NCBI RefSeq assembly: GCF_017654505.1
Contig: NC_054537.1
Coordinates: 78,964,118-79,028,117 of the forward strand
Direction: 5' to 3'
Length of the DNA: 64,000 bases
Origin: Polyodon spathula
Lineage: Eukaryota > Chordata > Actinopteri > Acipenseriformes > Polyodontidae
Shown here: piece by piece, positions 1 through 48,199 of the stretch
Position numbering within the stretch: the stretch's first letter is position 1
Layout: each line of letters begins with the position of its first letter
Notes under the pieces: model-generated
Seen by the model: the letters and a program-made list of their open reading frames with translations, nothing else
What the model was told of the DNA's origin: nothing
The model's database searches: none
Program-made: the position numbers and the translations under genes

Positions 1-1215
1 GCAGCACCAGATGAGGAAACACGAATCTGGGAACAGGAATAAGTCACAGGAATGGATGCGCGATGTAGGGAAGCAGGACGTTACTATGATGGTAGATACT
101 GAGCATCTCAAAAACAGCTGAGTAAGGTTGCTTTATGACCAGGTCCTTGAAGAGGGGAAGAGTTGAAATTGTAGAACATCAGTTGCTACAAAAGGTTGAG
201 GAGGAGGGGGACTCCTGTGAATCCATCAGAGTGACAACAAACTGCAGGAATGTATAGAAAATCTGGAGCTTGCGAGCTTCACAGTGATAGCAAACCAGCT
301 TAGAGACTGTATAAAATTTGTGGTGTTATACTGCCATCTAGCGGTTATGATTAGAATTAACCATTGGCTTGAGTGAAGCCGGGTAGAATATATTTGGTTA
401 TTGTGATTAAAATCCTTGTCGGTGTAGAACAACAATTGCATATTCTTTTAGATTTGAATATCTTTGTTACATATTTTAGGACAGTTAGTCATGTATATAA
501 ATACGTTAACACAGTATTTAGATGTCACAATTCAATGAGTTGAACGAGCCCTCGCAGATTGTGAAAGCGCAGCAGCAGCAAGCCAGAAAACCGCAGCACT
601 GAGGCACGGAACCCGCAGCGCCGGATGAAGCTGCCTGGTCATCATGGCGACTTACCACTCCCCGCAGTCGCTCAATGAGGGCATTGCCATGGTAGCCACG
701 GACTGAGAGGCGCCGGTGGAAAAGTTGCAGAACAGCAGTGTTGTTGAAGCATGTTGTGACCAGTTGAAAGCACAAGCCGCCACATGTTGAAATGGAGTAT
801 GAAATTGAATGGATAGGTCTTTAAAATGTTGAACATAGCTAATAGAAATCCAGGGCAGGATCTTATGAAGGAACGGTAAATTGTGCTGGCTCCGGGAGCA
901 GAGGAGGGGTGCTTGATTGCAAGCGAAGAGTAAAGTAATGTTCAGCTGACAGATCTTTATGGTGGATTAAAAAAGAAATTATGGCAAGGCAAACGCTGAC
1001 GACGGGAATGTCGATGTCTTTTTGAAGGAGCTTTAGAGGTTTTAGTGGAGGGTCAGTCTGTCTAATAAAGACACAGACGAGTTGAGAAATGAACCTGTGG
1101 TTTGGAGGGTGCTGTTGCTGGACTGGAGGCTGGAAAGAGCAGGAAAGACTAGCGCTGGAGCTCCTGCAGCCGAATGGAGAAGCTGAATGATGAGAAGCAG
1201 CACTGGATCAGGTAG
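1..1215 (+). pseudogene. decayed coiled-coil-like coding relic (unidentified)
   Basis: I do not recognise the parent gene. In shifting + strand frames the stretch still reads like a charged coiled-coil protein: about 5-120 gives NRNKSQEWMRDVGKQDVTMM and VDTEHLKNS before a stop; about 230-300 gives DNKLQECIENLELASF; about 1140-1211 gives EQERLALELLQ and, after a one-base shift, RMEKLNDEKQHWIR. That last stretch ends at an AG followed by GTAGG, like an exon end. Many stops and shifts separate the pieces. It could be a retrocopy or a degraded gene; composition alone could also mislead. Confidence 0.35.
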
Positions 1216-4200
1216 GAAAATATTTTATAATATCTTGGGAGCGCTGCGCAGAGAAATGACCTCCAGTGAAAGGCAATGAAGTGTAGATTAGCGATGAAGC
1301 ACGAAAAGACGGCGTCTGAGCGTTTGCTACAAAAACAAAACACTAGACAACGAAGGTGCAGGTGATCAGATAGATAATAGGTACTAATTGGCAGGAGATT
1401 GGAAGCCCCGTGCTGCACGCCCCCTGAACTATGCAGGCTAACATTTAAATGTAATAATGGTGGCAAAGTTATACTTTGATAGCGAGTGCACAACAGAGGT
1501 GAAAAACATAATTTACATATGCTGCAATGTTAGTGACCACTAAAGTTCCACTTTTGCAGCCGCAAATCACTTTGCACGTATCCTTACGTTGAACCCATTT
1601 TATAATTTAACTGTTTTCCATGTAAAACATATAAGCAAGTATTTGTTTAATATTAACCCAGTATGTAATTCTGCATATCATTTAAAATATTTCTGGGCAA
1701 ATTTCTGTTTTAAGATAGATTACTGAAACATTTGCAAGAGCACTGATTGTGAACAGTATTTAGATATTATGAAGACTTTATCATCAAAAGTGATGTTGCA
1801 CCTTTTATTTATACAAGCTGCAAGTATAAAACTAGCCTTGTGTATTCACTGATTATGTTGGGTACCTTCATAGTTGCTTAATAGACATTAAGTATGTTTT
1901 TTTAAGTTCTGCATGAGCACATCTTAAAATCTTTGCTTGGAGCAGACACTGGTGAAGCAATTTTCACAGTACACTTTGCTGGTCTGTTGAATCTGCATGT
2001 CATTGCAAGCTGTATCCCATTTGTGTCATCTGCTATAGCTAGATGTACCTCTTTAGCTTATTTCTAACCATTTTTGGGCAGTGTAGCATTAAATGCTGTT
2101 GTTTCTCTACAGTCTTCACATACAATAGGATGACAGCTTATGTACATACGTGATGAGAAAAATAATATGCCTAAAGAGTTCTAGTCTAAAGAAACTGAAC
2201 ATTCTGAATGTTTCCTTTTAACAAGAACTGCAAGCACGAGAAGAAACTTCATGAGTGCCCAAATGCATTTTTAGTCCTGTGAAATGTGTTGAATTGTTTT
2301 AACACAAATGGCGCTCCATAATATCGCGTGATTGATTACCTCAATCAAATGTGTTTATGCCTCTGAGCTTGTTAAACAGCATCCCTCTGTTTTCCAGTGC
2401 AGATAACTGTCAATAAAAGCACCCACTGCACATATTGTCTGTTGAATCTATGAGACACGTTTTAAACATTAAGGGAGATTGAGTTTTGGATGACAGTTTT
2501 GCTCCTGGATCATTGGAACACTTCAGGTTTTACGACACAAGTACGGCATCTCCTAAAGAAAAACAACCAAAGTCTCAAGTGCAGATTCCTCATCACATAC
2601 AGATGATGTAATGGATACTGTGCACGTTTATATAGAACTTATTTTATAAGAACTATCACTGCCCATTTTTTGTCAGAAGAAAAGAAAAATCAGACCGTTT
2701 CGTGAAAATGACCCTTTTGTTAGTGAAAGCAGTAATCATGAACAGAAGCTGAGATCGTCTTTAAATTGTCATTGGCCATAAAGTCAATATACAGTGCATT
2801 AAGATTGATGCTCATTTTCCACTAGAGCATTTGTAAACGATTCAGGGTTGGATAACTGGTATCAGTTCTGCTCTCTCGACCTAGACTGCACTTTTCACAC
2901 TGTACACCCCATAAAATGAGTCAAGATTGCTTTTGACCTCCTTTTATCAAAGTCTCTCCAGTGACCAAGATTGATTCTTTTTGACATTTCAGTTCAGCTC
3001 ACATTACAGACAAATGGATATTTTAGAGGCATGACAAACCTTGGGCATGTAACTTGTGGCGTACTCCATAAAATCATCTGCGTAAAGGGAGTTTGAATTA
3101 TCTTTCAAGACCGTTGCCACCACTGCATTTTCTACTGTTATAATTCCATTAACTATATAAGCTCAAAACTTCCTATTTTGTGTGATATGGGAACTCAGCA
3201 GACACAATCTTACAGCACCATTCACTTTGATCTGTGTCCTAAGATGACTGTCATATGGGTTTACCAATACTAGACCTAAAGCTTCATTTGTATTCTGTGG
3301 GTCCCAAGGTTCATTTCGATCATGGGTGTAGCAAAAATTATCTCTTTCTAGAAATTTTTTTTTTTGTTTGTTTGTTTTGCCCCAAAGCTTTGTCTCATAA
3401 ATTAGTTGAGGTAGAAACTTCATATTTTCAGGGTTATATAAACTCTGCATGCTTTATGTGTTTATGACCATGACATTGACCTAATCTGAGTCTTTCTAGT
3501 ATAAAACTGTGCTTACCAAACTTCTAAAATACAGTATGGACGTATAGTGAACAAAACAATAACAGTGTATTGTAAAAAGAAACATTACACATGGTCATTT
3601 TTGATACAGGATGCAGTCAAAATTAAACAAAACTAACATGTTGCTTTTCAAAAGAAATATATTTGACTATACACTGACTGGCCAAAACAGAAAAGAAAAT
3701 GTAAAACTGGAAAGTAGGCTACAATTCATATTCATGTTGTCAGGTTAATCTTCTGATCTTCTAAACCAATATATTTTATGTGCGATGTGTATTAAAGCAT
3801 TAAGCAACAGTACTGAGAAATCATATGGATCTAACTGATTTCACATGGGCATGATAATGGGTTCCATTGCAACCAGCTTGTCCCTCAACGCACTGGCTGT
3901 ATAGACCAATGTATTCATGAAGACAGTCTCCAGCATTTTCAGAAAACCATCCCTGTAAAGTACAACTCTGGTTGCATTCTTTTGTCTAATCGGTGATGGC
4001 ATACAGAGCTCACAGCAGACAATCACAGATTATTTTGCTTTACCTCTATTCAAAGTGTTTGTCTTTTTACCCACTGTTTTCCATTAGTAATCCAATCAAT
4101 TTCTTAGAAGAAATTGTGTGGGAAGGTATTTTAAAAATTAGCCTTGGATAATTATTTAATTCATTATGATTTGGGTGCCCATAAACAAATCATAAAGCTT

Positions 4201-5128
4201 CTAACTACTGAATAAGTAACTGTCTGCTGTGAGTGCTTAATTCTGTTATTGTATCTCTGAGAATATTTGCAAAATAACTGGGTAGGTAACATGCAATCTG
4301 GCAGTTACACAGATTGTGTTAACAGTATCTCCACAGGGGCAGAGATCAGATTTTAGCCAATCATTACTCATCAAATTACAGTGATTTTTTTTTTCCTTTC
4401 CGTGTACAGGGATTTACAAGCGGGGCCACAACATACACCGTTACACCAGTACAATATGTTTTGTACTATGTACTTTATATAACATTAAGCTTAACATTAC
4501 ATTTTAATTCTGGCACTGCATTCCATGAAAGAGCATTTAAAAAGTACCAAATTTAGAGGTTCAGAGGGATGGGAACATAAATATTAATGTAGCTGGAGGT
4601 ACGCCAGATGACAGCCCTGTACATCTGAACTTTGGGAGAGATTGGGAACCAATGAAATGTTTCTGATGGAACAGGTTGAATTCAACCAGGCGATGGTGGG
4701 AATTTAGAAGACATTTTCAAAAGAAGGCCCAATGCATAATCCATGTAAAATGAAAATAAGTAGTCAAAACTGATTAGGAGTATGTTAATAAAAATATCAA
4801 ATAAATTGCAAATATGTTGAAAAAGATTTTGCAGGAATAGGTAAAACAAAGCAGGACACTAGGGAACGTAATGTGTTGTGTTTTAAACCCTACAGCCTGT
4901 TCAGTAGCACTTTAACAAATATCACAGTATAATACAATGTCTGCATATTAATATATTGCAAAACTAACAAATGTAAAATAGAATGTGTTAAACAAAGATA
5001 TCTGATTGAAACATTTAAATAAAGCAACCAGCAATAACACCACAGAGATGTGCTTGCCCAACATTGCAATATGATTTTCTAATGAAGAATAATGATACAC
5101 TTGTGTAATACAATTAACAAAAAAGTCT
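1216..5128. other. intron-like sequence, no gene seen
   Basis: AT-rich sequence with many stops on both strands and no CUB, Sushi or transposon coding signature that I can recognise. The short open frames here carry no domain and no repeat family I can name. If csmd3 extends upstream, this is intron. Confidence 0.6.
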
Positions 5129-5158
5129 GAATATATATATGTGTGTGTGTGTGTGTGT
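5129..5158. repeat. (TA)n(TG)n microsatellite
   Basis: A short run of alternating TA then TG dinucleotides. Confidence 0.85.
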
Positions 5159-5872
5159 GGACTGTAGTGGGTTATAGCAGAACATGTTACTGACGGGAGT
5201 ATAATGCCCGAAACCGCAGGCTTACCTGGGGGTAACAATAATCATTCCAAAGGGCATTTAATTTTCTGCTATGGTTGAGTCTGTAGTACATATTTAATAT
5301 ATGAATTACTCAATCAGTCAAGAAAATAAGTGGGGCAAGTTTTGTTTAAATATAGCTGATATATACAGAAAAAGTTCATGCCGTGTAGTTAGCTAGGTTT
5401 TTTAGAGTTTGGAGCATCTTTCTTTTGTAGTATGTTTTGTAATTCGGTGTTCAGTGTAAATTGGTGTTCAACCATTTTCTCTTGTGAAGAGCATAGGGGA
5501 GAAAGGAGTTCCTTTGAAAAGGGGCAGGTCTGACAGTGGTGTAAACCAATCACATAACAGACAGAGACTATTGACTGGTGGTGTAAGGATGTGAGGGTAA
5601 TAGTTAAATCTATTTTTCCTCCTATGATGAGGTTTTAACCAATCGCAGGCCAGGATTTCCAATGACTTTATAATTGTGTAGCATACAAGTCAATAATTAG
5701 ACAGGGAAGATAAAAAAAACAGGAAGACACACAGAATAATGAGAACATTGTATCATAAATGCATGTAAAACATTTAGAAGTAAGCCTTATTATAATTATA
5801 TGAAAATAGCTTTAATTTCTCACTGACTAACCTTTATTTTGTTGCAGCAATGAATTCCTACCGTTTTAGAAC

Positions 5873-5875
<3 letters not shown>
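5159..5875. other. intron-like sequence, nothing recognised
   Basis: No splice-bounded coding segment or repeat that I can name. Confidence 0.5.

Positions 5876-5964
<89 letters not shown>
5876..5964. repeat. (TA)n followed by poly-T
   Basis: About 55 bases of TA dinucleotides with one break, followed by about 30 T. On the minus strand this is a poly-A with an AT tail, which could be the end of a retroelement, but no body is recognisable next to it. Confidence 0.9.
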
Positions 5965-6622
5965 CAACAGTTCTGTTGCGGGCAGTTTGTATTTTTCCAG
6001 ACATGATCCCTTCATGATGTGGTAGACGTATATGATGAAGCAACCCAGCTGAACTCTTCGCTGCTGTCCTCACTGTCTGGTTCTCATTCAGGTATTCAAT
6101 CTCACTTAAATAGATACTGTATATGGCTTAGCATGGCTGTACCCAGCCATGAAAAATGACAGAGGCAATGCAGCCTTCTGAACTCGACACAACCCTCAAC
6201 TCAACTACCAGTGTCAATCACGCACTGTCTGACATAACCCTTCAAGTATCCCACTTACTTCAAATGCAAAAAGGGATGAAATGCATTTTTATTTGCGGCA
6301 GAGCAATATCCAAAAGGGCCAAGTATGATTTTACCCACGGTATGTGCCTCGGGTGCTTCATAGCTATTTTTGCAAGTAATGCACAAACAAGTAAAATATG
6401 AGTCACCATTTACTTTTTTACTACAATAACATCTCCAGGAGTATCAATGTATCTCCATAAATGCTGTTCAAAACAAAGGGTTACCTTCATTTAATTGTTT
6501 TACATGTTTTCATTATTTTGAGTAACAAGCAGGATAAATCATTTTCTTACATGTTCATGATGAATACATGTTAAATGAACTTTTAAAATGATGTAACAAA
6601 TTTCCAATATACAGTGTATATA

Positions 6623-6841
6623 CAGGATGATTAGAAAGTAAGTTTACCACATCATGGCTTATGTTTTTTAGTCACAATACCAACATACAATAGCACGGAC
6701 CAAACTTGCATCAAAAACACAAGCCAAGTTAGTAGAAAGAATTGGGGCAACCTTGACCCCCACCGCTTTTACAGTTGTGCCTATTTGCTTTTAATGCCCT
6801 TTTTAAGGTTGCCCCAATGGTTTCTTGAAACTTGGCTTGTG
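6623..6841. mobile_element. mariner-type terminal sequence and MITE-like inverted repeat
   Basis: Starting at 6623, just after TATA, is CAGGATGATTAGAAAGTAAG and its continuation TTTACC, found again at 19888; it looks like a mariner/Tc1 terminal repeat at a TA site. From 6718 to 6754 and from 6805 to 6841 lie two 37-base inverted arms sharing CACAAGCCAAGTT and TTGGGGCAACCTT, with about seven mismatches between. The loop is 50 bases. No coding capacity is seen, so a non-autonomous element or a decayed copy is likely. Confidence 0.55.
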
Positions 6842-6884
6842 TTGTTGATATCTCCACTTTAAAAAGCTGGTTCTACCCAGCAAT

Positions 6885-7430
6885 TGGTATTACCAGCTAC
6901 AAAACAAAGGGGTTGCAGTCCCGAAAATAATAAACACAAAAACACGTCTCCAAACTGGGTGCTCTGGTGCAGGTGCGGTGCTCTGAGTGCTGGTGCTCGT
7001 GCGCGTTCAGGTCCGGGCTTCTTGCTGCAGCTCCAGCTTCGTATCAGCCGTCTGGCAAAACAAACACAATACTACTCAATGAACCCACACTTCATTCAAG
7101 ATTCCGTCCTTGTCTCCTCCCATTAACCACAACAAAGGAGACGATTACGGTGTCACGTCCCCCTAAACTACCCTAAGCCCCGCCCCCTCCGATAGCTAGT
7201 TCAATCACGTCTCCTCCAATTCATGACTGAAACTTCGCTCACCGTACTAGGGCGATGACTCCAGGTACCGTAACGCAGCCCTCTTCCTGAATGGCCGGCT
7301 CCCGACTGTCCCTGGGATGAACTGCCCAACCATTCAGTAGGAAGCCCGCAGCTCCTGTTGTACAGTGCCCTCACCGGTCGAGAGGGAGATTTTTGATTTG
7401 GATTCATTCGCTCTCTGTCACAACCAGTCA
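6885..7430 (-). mobile_element. LTR-like repeat, TGTGACAG family
   Basis: Read on the minus strand from 7430 it opens TGTGACAGA and continues with CTCCCTCTCGACC and GAGGG, as does the + strand repeat at 41698. It is much more GC-rich than its surroundings. A solo LTR or another non-coding mobile repeat is the likely source; no gag or pol reading frame is seen. The far end is approximate. Confidence 0.5.
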
Positions 7431-7566
7431 TAAAACAAACTTTTAATGAGATGGAAGCAGTAACTGTAACAATTAAATATGTTATTAAAACCAAGGTTAA
7501 CTGAGATGCATGTTTTTTTTTTAATTTCAAGATTAATCACGATTAATATTTTGGAACGGCCCTAAT

Positions 7567-7567
7567 A

Positions 7568-7648
<81 letters not shown>
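7567..7648. repeat. (TA)n microsatellite
   Basis: About 80 bases of TA directly abutting the left end of the Tc1 element. Confidence 0.95.
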
Positions 7649-7652
<4 letters not shown>

Positions 7653-9258
7653 GCTTGCAAAAGTATGCAGACCCCTGACCAGTTCTCTCATATTACTGAA
7701 TTACAAATGGTACATTGAAATTTCGTTCTTTTCGATATTTTATTTTAAAACTCAAAATCAGTTATTGTAAGGTGGCACTGGTTTTATGTTGGGAAATATT
7801 TTTAAGAAAAATAAAAAACTGAAATATCTTGCTTGCATAAGTATTCAACCCCCACACATTAATATTTGGCAGAGCCACCTTTCGCTGCAATAACAGCTTT
7901 AAGTCTTTTGGGGTAAGTATGTACCAGCTTTGCACACAGTGTTGCAGTGATTTTGGCCCATTCTTCTTGGCAGATTTGCTCCAGGTTGTTCAGGTTGGTT
8001 GGACGACGCTTGTGGACCGCAATTTTCAAATAGTTCCACAGATTCTCAATGGTATTGAGATCAGGACTTTGACTGGGCCACTGTGGGACATTCACCTTTT
8101 TGTTCTTGAGCCATTCCAATGTTGCTTTGGCCTTGTGCTTGGGATCATTGTCCTGCTGAAAGGTAAATTTCATCCCAAGCTTCAGTTTTTTAGTGGACTG
8201 AAGCAGATTCTCTTGCAGTATTTTCCTGTATTTTGCTTCATCCATGTTTCCTTCAATTGTAACAAGATGCCCAGTCCCTGCTGATGAGAAGCATCCCACA
8301 GCATGATGCTGCCACCACCATACTTCACTGTAGGGATGGTGTGTCTTGAGACATGGGCAGTGTTAGGTTTGAGCCACACATAGCACTTTGAGTTTTGGCC
8401 GAAAAGCTCTATCTTGGTCTCATCTAACCACAAAACCTTTTCCCACATCATACCTTGTTAACTCTCATTCTTTCTGGCAAACTCCAGACGTGCTTTCTGA
8501 TGGTACTTTTTGAGTAACAGCTTCTTTCTTGCCACCCTCCCATACAGGCCATTGTTATGCAGAGCTCTGATATGGTTGACTGGTGCACCATTACTCCACT
8601 CCCAGCCACTGAACTCTGTAGCTCCTTCACAGTGATTGTTGGCCTCTCTGTGGCTTCTCTCACAAGTCTCATTCTTGTTTGAGTGCTGAGTTTTGAGGGA
8701 CGGCCTTTTCTTGGCAGTGCCTGGGTGGTGTGATGCAGCTTCCACTTCCTGATTATTGATCCAACTGTGCTCACTAGGATATCCAAACACTTGGATATTA
8801 TTTTGTACCCTTTCCCTATTCTATGCATTTGTATTACTTTATCTCTAACTTCTGTAGAATGCTCTTTGGTCTTAATTTTCCTTCAGATTCACAGCCTTAC
8901 CAATGATCCTTCAACAGTGGGGTTTTTATCCAGAAAATGTGACAGCAACTTTAATGGTTCACAGGTGGAGGCCAATGATAAGGTAATTGTGTCCTCGTTT
9001 GGGCAATTTCTTTCATCGGTGCAAACTGGGAGCTTCCACAGCACAGGGGTTGAATACTTATGCAAGCAAGATATTTCAGTTTTTTATTTTTCTTAAAAAT
9101 ATTTCCCAACATAAAACCAATGTCACCTTACTATAATTGATTCTGAGTTTCAGTGTTTAAAAATAAAATATCAAACAGAACGAAATTTCAATGTACCATT
9201 TGTAATTCAGTAATATGAGAGAATTGGTCAGGGGTCTGAATACTTTTGCAAGCCACTG
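7648..9258 (-). mobile_element. Tc1-like transposon with dead transposase
   Basis: A near full-length 1.6-kb Tc1-type element. The left end reads AGTGGCTTGCAAAAGTATGC and the right end is its inverse, ending TTTTGCAAGCCACTG at 9258. Long inner parts of the terminal repeats also match, for example around 7700-7830 and 9060-9200. TA dinucleotides flank it. The transposase gene is on the minus strand and broken by frameshifts, so it should be inactive. Confidence 0.93.
7859..8870 (-). pseudogene. Tc1-like DD34E transposase, frameshifted
   Basis: Cut-and-paste transposase remnant read right to left. The N-terminal paired-like helix-turn-helix shows at 8828 downward (MHRIGKGYKIISKCLD, then KGRPSKLS). 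The catalytic core has WLDETKIELFG (first Asp, near 8420), FQQDNDPKHKAKA (second Asp) and SPDLNTIENLWNYLK (Glu). I count 34 residues between the second Asp and the Glu, the Tc1 spacing. The pieces lie in at least three frames (8448-8828, 8182-8451, 7859-8299) with stops between, so no full enzyme can be made from it. Confidence 0.9.
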
Positions 9259-9278
9259 TGTGTGTGTGTGTGTGTGTG

Positions 9279-9336
<58 letters not shown>
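9259..9336. repeat. (TG)n(TA)n microsatellite
   Basis: A TG run turning into a TA run, touching the right end of the Tc1 element. Together with the TA tract on the other side it shows that the element landed in a microsatellite or that one grew at its ends. Confidence 0.95.
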
Positions 9337-9339
<3 letters not shown>

Positions 9340-9489
9340 ACTTATCACTTATATTTCGATAAAATTCACTAGATGTGATCGAAAAATTACAAACTCTGTT
9401 TTAGAGCAGGTGCAGTGACTTTTTATTGTGTTGATTTAACAATTGTCATTTTGTTGTCTCAAGTTATCGGGGGACGGGGGATCCTGTGA

Positions 9490-9832
9490 AAGTCACAGGC
9501 TACTAGCGTGTGTAGCCACTGTTGGAAGCAGTACAAGCAGTACATCTGCACCAGGTTTCAGATGTTGTCTTGTGGAATCCTGGCCAATTCCTCTTGTAGT
9601 GCCTGGATAAGCATCTGCCTGTTCAGTGGTCTCTGAGCCCTAGAAGCCACAGGTCTCCCAGTTTGTGGCCTGTCATTGACAGAGTGTGTCTAGTTATACC
9701 ATCTTGCCAGGTTTGAAATTGCTGGCTGTGAGCACCCAAGACGTTGAGCCACAGTATGCTGCCCTAGTCCAGCCTCCAACAGGCTAATTTCACGAAGGAG
9801 CTCCTCTCTTGATAGACGTGGCATATTGGTGT
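9490..9832 (-). pseudogene. Tc1/IS630-type transposase N-terminus, remnant
   Basis: On the minus strand from about 9825 the sequence reads MPRLSREELLREISLLEAGL and then GQHTVAQRLGCSQPAISNL, a clear helix-turn-helix of the kind at the start of a Tc1/IS630-family transposase. A stop follows soon after, then VNDRPQTGRPVAS, the usual GRP-type linker. No catalytic core follows. It differs from the transposase in the neighbouring Tc1 element. Confidence 0.65.
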
Positions 9833-10372
9833 TTTTCAGTGATTTTCTTTATTGCCTTCTTGCCCAGTCATACAGTTTGGAGGGACGGCCTGATCTAGGC
9901 AGGGTCTTGTTGGTGTCATACACCTTCCACTTCTTAATAATTGTCTTGACCGTGCTCCAAGGGATATTCAAGGCCTTTTGATTTTTTTCATACCCATCCC
10001 CTGATCTGTGCCTTTCAATAACTTTGTCCTGGAGTTTTTTGAAAGCGCCTTGGTGCTCATGGTTGAGTCTTTAATTTGAAATGCATTACCCACCAGAGGG
10101 AACTTACAGGAACTACTGAATTTATTCTGAAATCATGTGAATCATTACAATTTAACACAGGTGGAGGCCATTTAACTTGGTGTGTGATTTTGAAGGCGAT
10201 TGGTTACATCTGAGCTAATTTAGGATTGCTATTACAAGAGAGTGGGGGTGGACGGGTGGGCACTTATCCAACCAAGCAATTTCAGCTTCATTTAATTGAA
10301 GTAATTTTCTACAAATTTCTAGAATATTTTTTTCATTTGGAAGTTGTGCGGTAGGATGTGTAAATAAATGAA
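9833..10372 (-). mobile_element. Tc1-like element remnant, end portion
   Basis: Contains the inverse of a transposase N-terminal region (the GGACGGCCTGATCTAGGCAG stretch near 9882) and a non-coding end with GGTGGAGGCCATTTAACTTG and GGGCACTTATCCAACC near 10260. From memory these belong to a common fish Tc1-like element. The terminal repeat and the catalytic part are missing. Confidence 0.65.
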
Positions 10373-10906
10373 AAAAAAAAAAACTATTTTAATGCATTTT
10401 AATTCCTGGCTCTTTATATATATATATATATATATAAACTGATGATGATATACACATAAACTTGATGATCTAATACTTGACTGTGCCCAGTAAGTTTGGT
10501 GAGTGTGTCAGCATTTACCAACTGCAACCCTTTACCTGCTGCACACAGTAATCCGATTTATATATTGTAAGTTTGTATTGTCCTGTCATACTTGTCTAAA
10601 AAAGTACAGTCATTGTCTCTTTACAGTATTGTGTTACTCTATAAAGCAACATCTTTAGGTGCAGGTTTCAGAAATTGTCAGGCCCTCACTGGAAGTGGAC
10701 TTGGTCAATAAGAAATTAATATGGTCTAATTGGAATTGAGTGGGATCCCTTCGTGCCTACGTCACTTCTGATTTGCTTTCCCTTATCTGAATTCTGCTGA
10801 CCTCTATAACCCAGCAACATTTCCACATATACATAGTAGGATTTTATTTTAATTTAGTTTTTAGTAATAGTAATTGTAATGTAACTTAACACACCCTGTT
10901 TTGCAG
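10373..10906 (+). other. intron end before the first csmd3 exon
   Basis: Holds a poly-A run, a short (TA)n at about 10416-10436 and AT-rich sequence up to the acceptor of the first csmd3 exon. Nothing else is recognised. Confidence 0.7.
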
Positions 10907-46998
<36,092 letters not shown>

Positions 46999-47204
46999 GT
47001 GAGTACCAAAGTATGTATTACAATTTAATACACTTTTTATTAGAAATCTGTTTGTGCAGTATTATTGTTGTGGCTTGTGTGGTTGTGTCCCATATGTTTT
47101 TATATAATCTTACAAAATATTACAATGGTTTTGTTTCATTTTGCTTCCCAGTCTTAAAGCTGTAATTTATACATTTCCACTGAAATTAGTTACAGGAGCA
47201 AGAA

Positions 47205-47585
47205 TATGTAATGAAAGCAGGTTTGCAACACCTCTGGATATCAACATATGATTTCTCATTAAATGTAAAGCACAAATGCCTTAAATTTAGAAGAACAAAC
47301 TCTCCAGCCCCACTGTTCTTCCTCTCATATGCCTCGTCCACAGAATCCTACCATGACACTGTTAGCTCCACCGTGATAACAAGGTATGCTGACAAGGTCA
47401 GGTCGAAGGGTAGTTGTAGCAATCTCAGGTGGGAAAATAAGGCGCTGGTCTACATCTGCCAGCATTCTGCAATCTCTAGCAGCCTCCAATTGTTGATCTT
47501 ATGCCGTTCTTCCAGTGCTTATGCTAGGCATCGTAGCACCTGGTCATGACACCAAACAAAGCGACCCTGGCTCAGAAAAAAAAAA
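47205..47585 (-). pseudogene. retroelement C-terminal fragment, nuclease-like
   Basis: Read on the minus strand from about 47585 it gives RHDQVLRCLA, later LRLLQLPFDLTLS in a shifted frame of what looks like an RPDLVL motif, then VELTVSW and DEAYERK near 47330. I recall an RPDLVLWS...ELTVPWEE...AYERK order at the C-terminus of some retrotransposon polyproteins in fish and molluscs. Frames are broken and no reverse transcriptase is next to it. The family is not named with certainty. Confidence 0.45.
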
Positions 47586-48199
47586 TCTTCTAGATCGTTT
47601 AATAAACAGTACTAGTACAGTGCTGAAGTACTGTACAATATCTATTATTTTGATGCACAGCAATACAATGTATAATATTTGTTCAAATGCCTTTATTTTT
47701 CTATAGCACATTCATTAATGGTATACACGGTACCTAGTCCTGTGGCCAGCTATCTTTACATGAGTTCCAAGAAAATATTACAGTTGATTTAGTAGTTATT
47801 CCCTTTTTTTATGGCAATGTAGTCTCATATGAGTAAAACAGCACAATCTTAATGTTCGCTTTAACTTTTCTGTTTGTAAGTGATGGTACTATTTGTTGAC
47901 ATTGTATGATTTATTTTTTAGACTGGAGGGCTTAGATTGTAGACAAATGAACAAACTAAATTAAAAGTTTGACTTTTCTTTGTGTGCTGTAAAATGTATG
48001 GTAGCCTCTGGGCTTGTATTATAACACAATACAATCTAACATAATTATTTGACCATATATTAATTTAACATTGGCTTCATATTGTGTATGCTTTCATGGT
48101 CTCGTGTAAAGCAAACAACGCATCTCAGAGTCAAATTTATTTTTCTTTTAACAAACCTGGTCTCAGGATCAAGGAAGTTAAAAATATAGCCTGTAGGTG

